DNA of 64,000 nucleotides from Hyphomicrobiales bacterium (GTDB lineage: Bacteria; Pseudomonadota; Alphaproteobacteria; Rhizobiales; Aestuariivirgaceae), in assembly GCA_016185245.1 (NCBI GenBank), contig JACPNZ010000009.1, forward strand, positions 62,001 to 126,000. The letters are read 5' to 3'. Below are positions 25,049 through 33,284 of the stretch, piece by piece; position 1 is the first letter of the stretch; the number at the start of each line of letters is the position of its first letter. The notes under the pieces are model-generated. The model was not told the DNA's origin, searched no databases, and was given only the letters and a program-made list of their open reading frames with translations. A program made the position numbers and the translations under genes.

Positions 25049-26553
25049 CCAGACGCAGCAACCGGGCCGAGCGCGGCGGGACGGGGCTCATGCAGCGGCC
25101 GTTCCGTCAGACCGAACTCACCTATCGACCAATCGAAATCCTCTCCGCCGACCAGATCATGGCGATCCACCGGGCAGCACTTACCATTCTCGAAGAGGTG
25201 GGATTCAAGGTGCTGTCCGAGCGGGCCCGCGAGCTCTACCGGCAAGGCGGGGCCGATGTCGTGCCGGGCTCGGACCGGGTGCGCTTCTCCCGCGCCATGC
25301 TGATGGAGTGGATCGGCAAGGCGCCGGCGCAATTCACCCTCGCCGCCCGCGATCCCGCCAAGGCGGTAAAAGTCGGCGGACGACATTGCATCTTCGCGTC
25401 GGTCGGCGGGCCGGCCTATGTGTGCGATCTCGACAAGGGCCGCCGCACCGGCACCCATGCCGAGCAGTGCGACTATCTGAAACTCGTGCAGAGCCTCAAC
25501 GTGCTGCACCAGGAAGGCGGCGGACCCTTCGAGGCCCTCGACCTCGACCCGCGCACCCGCCATCTCGATCTCTACTATGCCCAGGCCACGCTGCTCGACA
25601 AGAACTGGCAGCCCCAGGGGCTGGGTACCCGGGTGGCGCTCGATGCCCTCGACATGGCGGCGATCTCGTTTGCAACGACCCGCGAAGCCTTGCGCGACAG
25701 GTGCGTGTTCACCACCGTCATCAACACCAATTCGCCATTGCAGCTCGACATTCCCATGGCCGAGGGGCTGATCGTCATGGCCGAGCACGGCCAGTGCAAT
25801 GTGATAACGCCGTTCACGCTCTCCGGCGCCATGAGTCCGGTGACCATCGCCGGGTCGCTGGCCCAGCAGCATGCCGAGGCGATGGCCGGCATCGTACTCG
25901 CCCAGATCGTGCGGCCGGGAGTGCCGGTCATGTATGGCGGCTTCACCTCGAACGTCGACATGAAGTCGGGAGCGCCGGCCTTCGGCACGCCGGAATATAC
26001 CCAGGCCGCCCAGGCCTCGGGCCAACTCGCCCGGCTCCTCAAGCTGCCGTTCCGCTCCAGCAATGTGACGGCGGCCAACGATGTCGACGCGCAAGCCGCT
26101 TACGAGAGCATGATGTCGCTGTGGGGGGCGGTGATGGGCGGCGCCAATCTGGTGCTGCACGCGGCGGGTTGGCTCAACGGCGGGCTCACCGCCTCCTTCG
26201 AGAAGCTGATCATCGATGCGGAACTGTTGCAGATGATGCAGGCCTATTGCGAACCCTTCGCGGTGACGCCGGAAACGCTGGCCCTCGAGGCGGTGCGGGA
26301 TGTGGGGCCGGCCGGGCATTTCTTCGGCACGGCGCACACGCTGGCCCGCTACCAGACGGCCTTCTACAAGCCGCTCCTCTCCAACTGGGACAATTACGAT
26401 AGCTGGGTCGAGCGCGGCCGCGATACCGCTCCGCAAAAGGCCAATCGCATCTGGAAGCAACTCCTGGCGGATTATCAGAAGCCGCTGCTCGATCCGGCGA
26501 TCGACGACGCTCTCAAGGATTTCGTGGCAAGGCGGAAGCGCCAATATGGATGA
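25045..26553 (+). CDS. MttB-family methyltransferase without pyrrolysine
   Basis: 502 residues of the trimethylamine methyltransferase (MttB) superfamily, which move a methyl group from a quaternary or tertiary amine to a corrinoid protein. Family blocks seen are ALTILEEVGFKVLSERARELY, GRHCIFASVGGPAYVCD, SGAMSPVTIAGSLAQQHAEAM split across strands, and PVMYGGFTSNVDMKSGAPAFGTPE. There is no in-frame amber, so it is of the non-pyrrolysine type that includes glycine betaine methyltransferase MtgB. No corrinoid protein or reactivase is in the window. The start overlaps the flavoprotein stop (ATGA), linking the two enzymes. The 3' end overlaps the convergent ABC ATPase gene by 41 bases. Confidence 0.88.
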   Translation: MTRRSNRAERGGTGLMQRPFRQTELTYRPIEILSADQIMAIHRAALTILEEVGFKVLSERARELYRQGGADVVPGSDRVRFSRAMLMEWIGKAPAQFTLAARDPAKAVKVGGRHCIFASVGGPAYVCDLDKGRRTGTHAEQCDYLKLVQSLNVLHQEGGGPFEALDLDPRTRHLDLYYAQATLLDKNWQPQGLGTRVALDALDMAAISFATTREALRDRCVFTTVINTNSPLQLDIPMAEGLIVMAEHGQCNVITPFTLSGAMSPVTIAGSLAQQHAEAMAGIVLAQIVRPGVPVMYGGFTSNVDMKSGAPAFGTPEYTQAAQASGQLARLLKLPFRSSNVTAANDVDAQAAYESMMSLWGAVMGGANLVLHAAGWLNGGLTASFEKLIIDAELLQMMQAYCEPFAVTPETLALEAVRDVGPAGHFFGTAHTLARYQTAFYKPLLSNWDNYDSWVERGRDTAPQKANRIWKQLLADYQKPLLDPAIDDALKDFVARRKRQYG

Positions 26554-27490
26554 GATGACAGGCGATCTGCCGGCCGCGCACGGTTTCGAGAGGCGGAAGC
26601 AGGTTGCGACAGGTGTCGAAGGCCTGGGGGCAGCGGGGATGAAAGGGACAGCCGGGCGGTATATGCTCGGGGTTCGGCGGATCGCCCGAAAGCACGATGC
26701 GCTGGCGCTTGGCGGCAGGATCGATCTCCGGCACGGCCGAGACGAGCGCCTGGGTATAGGGATGAAGCGGGTTGCTCAGCACGTCCTCGGTCTTGCCATG
26801 CTCGACGATGCGCCCGAGATACATGACCGCCACCGCATCGCTCACATGCTCGACGACCGAGAGATCGTGCGAGATGAAGATGTAGGAGAGCCTGAGCCGT
26901 GCCTTGAGATCGGCGAGGAGATTGAGGATCTGCGACTGGATCGAGACATCGAGGGCCGAGACCGGTTCGTCCAGCACCACCAGCCGGGGCTCCAGCGCTA
27001 TCGCCCGGGCGATGCCGATGCGCTGGCGCTGGCCGCCGGAAAATTCGTGCGGGTAGCGGCCGGCGGCGGCAGGATCGAGACCGACGAGGTCGAGGAGCTC
27101 CAGCGTTTTCGTGCGCCGCTCCGCGCGACTGCCGATGCCGTGAATGTCGAGGGGCTCGGCGATGATCGAAGCAATCGTCATGCGCGGATCGAGCGAGGCA
27201 TAGGGGTCCTGGAAGACGATCTGGATGTCGCGGCGGCGTTTGCGCAGGGCTGCGGCATCAAGGTCAATAAGGCTTTCGCCGCGGAACAGGATGTCGCCCG
27301 AGGTGGGCTCGATGAGGCGGAGCAGGAGGCGGGCGAGAGTCGATTTTCCGCAGCCCGACTCGCCGACGATGCCGAGCGTCTCGCCTTCGGCGACGGCGAG
27401 ACTTACTTCGCTCACCGCTTTCACCACCGCCTTGCCGTCGCGCGACGGGAAGTGCTTGGCAAGCGACCGGGCCTCGATCAGTGCGGTCAT
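26513..27490 (-). CDS. Dipeptide/oligopeptide-type ABC transporter ATP-binding protein (DppF/OppF-like)
   Basis: 325-residue ATPase of the peptide/nickel uptake family. Walker A is [15 protein letters not shown], the signature FSGGQRQRIGIARAIA, Walker B LVVLDEPVSALD, and the C-terminal oligo_HPY extension includes HPYTQALVSAVP and the cysteine-containing PPGCPFHPRCP. The start at 27490 overlaps the upstream ATPase stop (ATGA). It is the last gene of the transporter operon and overlaps the MttB-like gene tail by 41 bases. Confidence 0.94.
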   Translation of the reverse strand: MTALIEARSLAKHFPSRDGKAVVKAVSEVSLAVAEGETLGIVGESGCGKSTLARLLLRLIEPTSGDILFRGESLIDLDAAALRKRRRDIQIVFQDPYASLDPRMTIASIIAEPLDIHGIGSRAERRTKTLELLDLVGLDPAAAGRYPHEFSGGQRQRIGIARAIALEPRLVVLDEPVSALDVSIQSQILNLLADLKARLRLSYIFISHDLSVVEHVSDAVAVMYLGRIVEHGKTEDVLSNPLHPYTQALVSAVPEIDPAAKRQRIVLSGDPPNPEHIPPGCPFHPRCPQAFDTCRNLLPPLETVRGRQIACHLIHIGASALPRNP

Positions 27491-28458
27491 GGCACCGGGT
27501 TCCAGCAGGCGGCGGCGCCCGCGCCGAAACTCGCAAGCGGCGGCAATTCGCGGCGGCAGCGGTCGGTGACCCTGCCGCAGCGGTCGGCGAAGCTGCAGCC
27601 CGTGCTCCGCTTTCCGGGCGGCGGCACCAGGCCCGGAATGCTGGGAAGCCTTTCGCCTCTTCTTGCCTGACGCGGCGAGGAGGAAAGAAGCCCCGCCGTA
27701 TAGGGATGGCGGGGGCGCGCGAAGACGGTGGCGGCGGGGCCCGTCTCGACGATGCGGCCGGCATACATGACGGCGAGCGAGCGGCACATTTCGGCCACCA
27801 TGCCGAGATCGTGGGTGATGAGCAGGATGGCAAGGCCCAGCTCGCGCTGCAGCGCCTTCAGCAGTTCCATGATCTGCGCCTGGATGGTGACATCGAGCGC
27901 CGTAGTCGGCTCATCGGCGATCAGCAGCTTGGGCCGGCAGACGATCGCCATGGCGATCATCACCCGCTGGCGCAGGCCCCCCGACAGCTCATGGGGGTAT
28001 TGGTCGAGGCGGCGCTCGGCATTGCCGATCCCCACCTTCCGCAAGGCGTCGATTACCGACTCCTTCGCCTGGGTGTAGTTCATGCCGCGATGCAGCGCCA
28101 GCACCTCGGCGATCTGGCGACCGATGCGCTGGGTGGGATTGAGGCTGGTCATCGGCTCCTGGAAGACCATGCCGATGCGGTCGCCGCGGACCTTGCGCAT
28201 GCGGGGTTCGGGCAGCACCACAAGATCCTCGCCCTCGAAGCGGATGCGGCCGCCGTCGATGCGGGCCGGCGGGCTGGGCAGAAGCCGCATGATGGTCTGG
28301 GCCGTCACACTCTTGCCGCAGCCCGATTCGCCGACCAGCCCCAGGGTCTCGCCGGCGACAACCGAAAAGCTCACGTCCTCGACGACGCGAACCGGACCTT
28401 CTTCCGTATTGAAGCCGACGGTCAGCCCTTCGACGCTGAGCAGCGCCTCTGCGCTCAT
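27487..28458 (-). CDS. Dipeptide/oligopeptide-type ABC transporter ATP-binding protein (DppD/OppD-like)
   Basis: 323-residue ATPase pairing with the next gene. Walker A is [15 protein letters not shown], the Q-loop [11 protein letters not shown], the signature [15 protein letters not shown], Walker [13 protein letters not shown], and the C-terminal [12 protein letters not shown] plus CSFADRC cluster-like cysteines typical of OppD/DppD. Its ATG overlaps the stop of the acetamidase gene, so translation is probably coupled. Confidence 0.94.
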   Translation of the reverse strand: MSAEALLSVEGLTVGFNTEEGPVRVVEDVSFSVVAGETLGLVGESGCGKSVTAQTIMRLLPSPPARIDGGRIRFEGEDLVVLPEPRMRKVRGDRIGMVFQEPMTSLNPTQRIGRQIAEVLALHRGMNYTQAKESVIDALRKVGIGNAERRLDQYPHELSGGLRQRVMIAMAIVCRPKLLIADEPTTALDVTIQAQIMELLKALQRELGLAILLITHDLGMVAEMCRSLAVMYAGRIVETGPAATVFARPRHPYTAGLLSSSPRQARRGERLPSIPGLVPPPGKRSTGCSFADRCGRVTDRCRRELPPLASFGAGAAACWNPVP

Positions 28459-29390
28459 TCGAAAACGACGCGCGGGAAATAGAAGGAGACGACCCAGTTC
28501 GGCAGATCGACGATCTCGCTGATCCTGAGGTCGCCGCAGACGCTGCACAACATGTAAGCATCGACCGCCGCAAGGTTGTGGCGCTTCGACAGGAGATCGA
28601 TCATGCCGGAGACGGCGGCTTTCGCCGCCTCCATCAGGTCGGGGCCGATGCCGGTTGTCGCCTCATAGCCCTTGCCGTCGAGATGGCGCGACACCGGACC
28701 CGGCGTGGTGAAGCGTGGGAAGGCTAGTCTTGCACCCTTCACCAGCTCGAATTTCGCGGCGAGCGAGCACGGGCTCTCGATGGCCGTGCCGCAGACTTCG
28801 CCGTCGCCCTGGCTTGCATGGGTGTCGCCGACGCTGAACAGCCCGCCCGCCACCTCGACCGGCAGGTAGAGTTCGGTGCCCGCCGCCATGTCGCGGATAT
28901 CCATGTTGCCGCCCATGCGACGCGGTGGCACGATGGAGTGGAGGCCCGCTTCGGCGGGGGCGAGGCCGATCGTCCCGCAGAAGGGTTTCAACGGCACGCG
29001 GCCTCCGGGTCCGTACATCGCGGGAGCGAGCGTTCCAGGATCGTATTTCCAGATGTGCAGGGCCGGGTCCTTGAACTGCTCGGCGAGGAGCCCGAAGCCC
29101 GGGATATTGGCGGTCCAGCCCCAGCCCGAGGGGGTAAAGCCCAGGAGCGTCACCTTGATGGCATCGCCGGGCTCGGCCCCATCGACATAGACGGGACCGG
29201 CCACCGGGTTGACCTTGGCGAAGTCGAGTTTCGCGATATCAGCCACACTTGATGTTGCGGTCAACTGGCCGCCGGAGGAATCGACCGGGTGGAACTCGAC
29301 CGTCTCGCCGGGGGCGATCCTGACCACCGGCGGATTGGCGTTGTTCCAGCCGAAATGGCACTGGTGCTTGTGGATGGTGTGATGGTGCAT
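28455..29390 (-). CDS. Acetamidase/formamidase family amidohydrolase
   Basis: 311-residue FmdA/AmdA-type enzyme hydrolysing short-chain amides to the acid and ammonia. The N-terminus is histidine-rich (MHHHTIHKHQCHFGW). The family blocks are GDAIKVTLLGFTPSGWGW, PLKPFCGTIGLAP, PPRRMGGNMDIRDM, FSVGDTHASQGDGEVCGTAIE and DAYMLCSVCGDLRISEIVD. It sits inside an oligopeptide-type ABC operon between the binding protein and the ATPases, suggesting the imported compound is an amide or yields one. A perfect hairpin separates it from the binding protein gene. Confidence 0.92.
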   Translation of the reverse strand: MHHHTIHKHQCHFGWNNANPPVVRIAPGETVEFHPVDSSGGQLTATSSVADIAKLDFAKVNPVAGPVYVDGAEPGDAIKVTLLGFTPSGWGWTANIPGFGLLAEQFKDPALHIWKYDPGTLAPAMYGPGGRVPLKPFCGTIGLAPAEAGLHSIVPPRRMGGNMDIRDMAAGTELYLPVEVAGGLFSVGDTHASQGDGEVCGTAIESPCSLAAKFELVKGARLAFPRFTTPGPVSRHLDGKGYEATTGIGPDLMEAAKAAVSGMIDLLSKRHNLAAVDAYMLCSVCGDLRISEIVDLPNWVVSFYFPRVVFE

Positions 29391-29405
29391 GGGAAACCCC
29401 AAGAC

Positions 29406-29435
29406 GGGCGTTCCTCCGCCGACGGAGGAACGCCC
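29406..29435. other. Perfect 13-bp hairpin after the binding-protein gene
   Basis: GGGCGTTCCTCCG and its exact complement flank a four-base loop (30 bases in all). It lies 9 bases past the binding protein stop on the minus strand and 16 bases before the acetamidase start. There is no T-run. Hairpins here commonly protect binding protein mRNA from 3' decay and set unequal expression within ABC operons; partial termination is the alternative. Confidence 0.7.
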
Positions 29436-29443
29436 GCCGCCGG

Positions 29444-31060
29444 TTACTGCGCGTCCTTGGCGTAGATATAGTCGTAGTTCACCGGAATATGGATCGGGTC
29501 GGTGTAAAGCAAAGGATCGCCACCCAGCCTGGCCGAATGATAAGTGAAGCGTTTCTCGTTGAAGATCGGCGCCCAGGGGGCGTCCTTCAGCACGTCGTCG
29601 AAGATGCCGCTCCACGCCGCCATGCGGGCCTTCATCTGGTCGTCCTTGACCATGGCGTCGGCCTTGGCGGCGCGGGCATCGAGGTCCTTGTTGCAGTACT
29701 TCGACCAGTTCCAGCCGCCCTCGACGGCGCCGACGCAGCCGAGAATGCCGTAATAGAAATTGGCGGGATCGGGGAAGTCGGCGATCCACGCCATGCCGCC
29801 CGACCAGATCATCGGCGCCTTGCCGGAGCCGCCGGCGGCAATGACCTCGGCCTGGGCCAGTGAGCGGATTTCCGCCTTGATGCCGACCGCTGCAAGGTCC
29901 TGCTGAATGGCTTGCGCGATGCGCGGATTGGGATCGACGTTCATGGCATAGAGCTCGGTCGAAATGTCGGTTGCACCCGCCTCGGCAAGGAGTTTCTTGG
30001 CGCCGTCGGGATCGTAGGGGTAGCCCTTGTTCGCCGTATTGTAGCCGGGCATGGCGGGCGGCAGCGCCTGGCTCGCCGGCACGCCGCGATTGTTGATGAG
30101 CCGAACGATGCGCTCCTTGTTGATCGCCATGTTGACCGCCTGGCGAACCTTGAGATTGTCGAAGGGCGGCTGGGTCACGTTCATGGTGACGTAGCCCGTA
30201 TGGAGCTGGTCGCCGGCGGCGATCAGGTCCTTGTTGGCCGGGTCGGCCATGATCTCGGCGAACTGGGCCGGCGGCACGCCGTCGCCGACGATGTCGATCT
30301 CGCCCTTCTTGAGACGCAGCACGGCGACGGTCGGGTCCTGGCCAAACTCGAAGGTGAGCTTGTCGAGATAGGGCACGCCGGCCTTGTAGTAATCCTTGTT
30401 GCGTTCCAGCGCGATGCGCTGGCCCGGCAGCCATTCGACGAACTTGAAGGCGCCGGTGCCCACCGGCTTCTTGCCCCAGTCGGCTCCCGCCTTCTCGACT
30501 TCTTCCTTGGGCACGATGTAGCCGAAGTTGATGGCCATCAGATGCAGGAAGGTGGCGTCGGGCCGGGTCAGTTTGAAGATTACCGTCTTGGCGTCGGGCG
30601 TCTCGATGCCGGAGAGGGCCTCGGCCTTGCCGCCCGCCACATCGTCGTAGCCGGCAATCGCGCTGAAATAGCCGCCGCCCGGGCTCTGGGTCTTGGGATT
30701 GACGGCGCGCTCGAAGGAATACTTGACGTCGGCAGAGGTCATCGGGCGGCCGTTGTGAAACTTGACACCGTCGCGCAACTTGAAGGTGTAGGTGAGGCCG
30801 TCGTCGGCAACGGTGTAGCTCTCGGCCAGGTCGGGCACCAGCTCGGTGGTGCCGGGCTTGTAGTCCATGAGCCCGTCGAAGATCGACTTGATGACCGACC
30901 AGTTCTGCCAGTCGTAACCGACCTGGGGGTCGAGTGTCGTCAGATCGTTATTGAAAGTGACGGTTGCGGCACCGCCCTGCTTGGGGGCGGCCGCCAGGGC
31001 AACCGGTGCGGCGGCGAGAATGGCCAAGGCGGCGGCGGCGGTGATCAGAAAGCGCTTCAT
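29444..31060 (-). CDS. ABC transporter periplasmic substrate-binding protein, family 5
   Basis: 538-residue extracytoplasmic solute-binding protein of the DppA/OppA class. A signal peptide is clear (MKRFLITAAAALAILAAAP then ALAA). Family blocks include YTVADDGLTYTFKLRDGVKFHNG (split over strands), YSFERAVNPKTQSP, PVGTGAFKFVEW, RQAVNMAINKERIV and FPDPANFYYGILG. The ligand cannot be read from sequence; dipeptides, opines and other small solutes are all used by the family. A GGGAGA ribosome binding site precedes the ATG. Confidence 0.94.
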   Translation of the reverse strand: MKRFLITAAAALAILAAAPVALAAAPKQGGAATVTFNNDLTTLDPQVGYDWQNWSVIKSIFDGLMDYKPGTTELVPDLAESYTVADDGLTYTFKLRDGVKFHNGRPMTSADVKYSFERAVNPKTQSPGGGYFSAIAGYDDVAGGKAEALSGIETPDAKTVIFKLTRPDATFLHLMAINFGYIVPKEEVEKAGADWGKKPVGTGAFKFVEWLPGQRIALERNKDYYKAGVPYLDKLTFEFGQDPTVAVLRLKKGEIDIVGDGVPPAQFAEIMADPANKDLIAAGDQLHTGYVTMNVTQPPFDNLKVRQAVNMAINKERIVRLINNRGVPASQALPPAMPGYNTANKGYPYDPDGAKKLLAEAGATDISTELYAMNVDPNPRIAQAIQQDLAAVGIKAEIRSLAQAEVIAAGGSGKAPMIWSGGMAWIADFPDPANFYYGILGCVGAVEGGWNWSKYCNKDLDARAAKADAMVKDDQMKARMAAWSGIFDDVLKDAPWAPIFNEKRFTYHSARLGGDPLLYTDPIHIPVNYDYIYAKDAQ

Positions 31061-31104
31061 GTCGTTCTCCCTGTCTTGCGTTCTCTTGTCGTTGGCGGCG
31101 CATA

Positions 31105-32025
31105 TCAGCGCAAGCGGATGCGCGGGTCAATGAGGGGGGCCGCGAGGTCGGCAACGAGATTGCCGAGGACGATGAAGCAAGCGGCAACCGTGGTCACCCC
31201 CATGATGATCGGAATGTCGAGGGACTGGATCGCCTGCCACATGAGTTGGCCGATGCCGGGCCAGCCATAGACGTTCTCGACCACCACCACACCCGACATG
31301 AAGATGCCGACGTCGAGGCCGACCATGGCGACGATCGGCACAATGGCGTTGCGCAACCCGTGGCCGAGAATCACCCGCCACTCAGGCATCCCTTTGGCCC
31401 TTGCGGTGCGGATATAGTCGTTGCGCAGCACCTCGATCATCGAGGAGCGCATCATCCGCGAATACCAGCCGCCGCCGGCCAGCCCCAGGGTCAGCGCCGG
31501 CAGGATCAGGTGCGAGAGGCTGCCATAGCCGCCGAGCGGAAACCAGTTCAAGAGATAGGCGAAGAGATAAATGAGCGTCAGGCCCAGCACGAATTGCGGG
31601 GTGGAGACGCTGACAAAGGACAGGGTCATCGCCACCTTGTCGCCGGTGCGGCCCCGGCGGCTGGCGGCATAGATGCCAGCCGGCAGGCCGATCAGCAGTT
31701 CGGCGACGATCGCCCCCAGCATGAGCAGCAGCGTCGGCGGCAGGCGCGAGACGATGAGCGGTCCGACATCGGATTTGCGCGCATAGGAGCGGCCGAGATC
31801 GCCCTGGACCAGGCGGCCGAGATAGCTGGCATACTGCGCGGGGAGCGGTCGGTCGAGGCCAAGCTGATGGCGGATCTGTGCACGCACTTCGGCGGTCGAG
31901 TTGCGGCCGGCGATCATCGCCACCGGATCGGCGGGGATCATGAAGGTGAGGCCGAAGGTGACGACGCTGATGCCCAGAAGAATGAGCAGCGACGCGGCCA
32001 GCCTCCGGGCCAGATAGGCGAGCAT
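31105..32025 (-). CDS. ABC transporter permease (DppB-like)
   Basis: 306-residue inner-membrane permease of the peptide/nickel family. It begins MLAYLARRLAASLLILLGISVVTF and has the family's large first periplasmic loop with QLGLDRPLPAQYASYLGRL. About six membrane segments follow; the coupling EAA motif is in YIRTARAKGMPEWRVILGHGLRNA. The start at 32025 overlaps the stop of the other permease gene (ATGA). The binding protein gene follows 44 bases on. Confidence 0.93.
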   Translation of the reverse strand: MLAYLARRLAASLLILLGISVVTFGLTFMIPADPVAMIAGRNSTAEVRAQIRHQLGLDRPLPAQYASYLGRLVQGDLGRSYARKSDVGPLIVSRLPPTLLLMLGAIVAELLIGLPAGIYAASRRGRTGDKVAMTLSFVSVSTPQFVLGLTLIYLFAYLLNWFPLGGYGSLSHLILPALTLGLAGGGWYSRMMRSSMIEVLRNDYIRTARAKGMPEWRVILGHGLRNAIVPIVAMVGLDVGIFMSGVVVVENVYGWPGIGQLMWQAIQSLDIPIIMGVTTVAACFIVLGNLVADLAAPLIDPRIRLR

Positions 32026-32876
32026 CAGCCGCGCCCCCGCTGGGTGGGATCGAGCACGTCGCGCAGGCCATCGCCCACCAGGTTGAAGGACAGCGCCAGG
32101 ATCAGGATGGCGGCTCCCGGAACGAATACGAGCCACGGGGCGTTGAGGAAATAGGACTGGCTTTCGAAGATCATCATGCCCCAGGCGGGCGTTGGCGGCT
32201 GCACGCCGCGGCCGAGGAAGGACAGCATCGATTCGAGCAGCACCGTGGTGGCGATGCCAAGCGTCGCATAGACGATGACGGTGGGCACGAGATGCGGCAG
32301 CAGGTGGCGGACCAGGATGCGGCCCGTGCCGGCGCCGAGGGCGCGGGCTGCTTCGATATATTCGCGCTCCGAAAGGGCCACCGTCTCGGTATAGATCACC
32401 CGGGCGATCTGCACCCAGTTGACCAGTGCTATTACCAGAATGACGATGTTGAGGCCGGGTTTCAAAATCGCTGCAAGTGCAATGGCCAGCAGCAGCGGCG
32501 GAAACGCCATCATCAGATCGGTGAAGCGCATGATGGCGGCGCCGGCAAGGCCCCGTACATAGCCGGCCACCAGTCCGAGGCTGGTGCCGATAAGGACGGC
32601 CAGCCCGTTGGCGACGATGCCGATCAGCAGCGAAGTGCGGGCGCCGAACAGGAGCCGCGAGAACTGGTCGCGGCCGTTGGTGTCGGTGCCGAACCAGAAA
32701 CGCGAACCCGGCGGCAGGGGCGAGCCTTCAAGCGTCAACCCGTCAAAGAATTGCTGGGAGGGATCGTAGGGAGAAATCAGCGGCGCCAGCAGGGCGGCGG
32801 TGACGAACAGGACAATGACCGCCAGTCCTGCGACCGCCAGCCGGTCGCGCCGGTATCGCTTCCACAACTCTGCCAT
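32025..32876 (-). CDS. ABC transporter permease (DppC-like)
   Basis: 283-residue partner permease. It opens with the DppC-type N-terminal segment (WKRYRRDRLAVAGLAVIVLF) and FWFGTDTNGRDQFSRLLFGART, and has the EAA coupling motif in YIEAARALGAGTGRILVRHLLPH. I chose the start at 32876 because AAGGAG lies seven bases upstream; a codon at 32915 would add 13 unrelated residues. This is the first gene of the transporter operon, with its promoter in the 153 bases shared with the divergent XRE gene. Confidence 0.93.
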   Translation of the reverse strand: MAELWKRYRRDRLAVAGLAVIVLFVTAALLAPLISPYDPSQQFFDGLTLEGSPLPPGSRFWFGTDTNGRDQFSRLLFGARTSLLIGIVANGLAVLIGTSLGLVAGYVRGLAGAAIMRFTDLMMAFPPLLLAIALAAILKPGLNIVILVIALVNWVQIARVIYTETVALSEREYIEAARALGAGTGRILVRHLLPHLVPTVIVYATLGIATTVLLESMLSFLGRGVQPPTPAWGMMIFESQSYFLNAPWLVFVPGAAILILALSFNLVGDGLRDVLDPTQRGRG

Positions 32877-33029
32877 GGGGTGCTCCTTATCGGGGCAAAG
32901 GCGAGTGTCGCGCAAGGGCGGGTGAAGCGACCATGGCCTCGGCTAGGGGATTTTCCCTCATAATTGATGCACTGGACATCAGACTTCACGGATGTTAGGT
33001 CTGTAACCACTTGCAGGGCTCATGCAGCC

Positions 33030-33284
33030 ATGTTGACGGCACCGCAATTGAGGGCAGCCCGGGCGCTGCTCGGCATCGACCAGCAGACCCTGGCCGACAT
33101 GGCCGGCGTGTCGCTGCCGACGATCCAGCGCATGGAAGCCAGCAGCGACTATGTGCGCGGCGTGGTCGGCACCCTCACCAAGGTTCTCGAGGCCCTTGAC
33201 CGGGCCGGCGTCGAAGTGATCGGCGACAACGCCACAAGTTCCGGCGGCGGCCGCGGCGTGCGCTTCAAGGTGCCGGCGCGATGA
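33030..33284 (+). CDS. Small XRE-type HTH regulator coupled to the Hyf-like operon
   Basis: 84-residue DNA-binding protein. The helix-turn-helix is ARALLGIDQQTLADMAGVS followed by the recognition helix LPTIQRMEAS, near residues 9-38. The C-terminus is a short strand-rich tail (GVEVIGDNA, GVRFKVPAR). Its stop overlaps the hyfB start (ATGA), so it is probably the first gene of the complex operon and a candidate for its regulator. An upstream ATG at 32964 is in frame, but the XRE-like sequence begins at 33030. Confidence 0.88.
   Translation: MLTAPQLRAARALLGIDQQTLADMAGVSLPTIQRMEASSDYVRGVVGTLTKVLEALDRAGVEVIGDNATSSGGGRGVRFKVPAR

Noticed and set aside
33030-33284. Antitoxin of a toxin-antitoxin pair
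   Set aside because: The XRE protein has no small toxin-like neighbour; the adjacent overlapping gene is the large membrane subunit HyfB.
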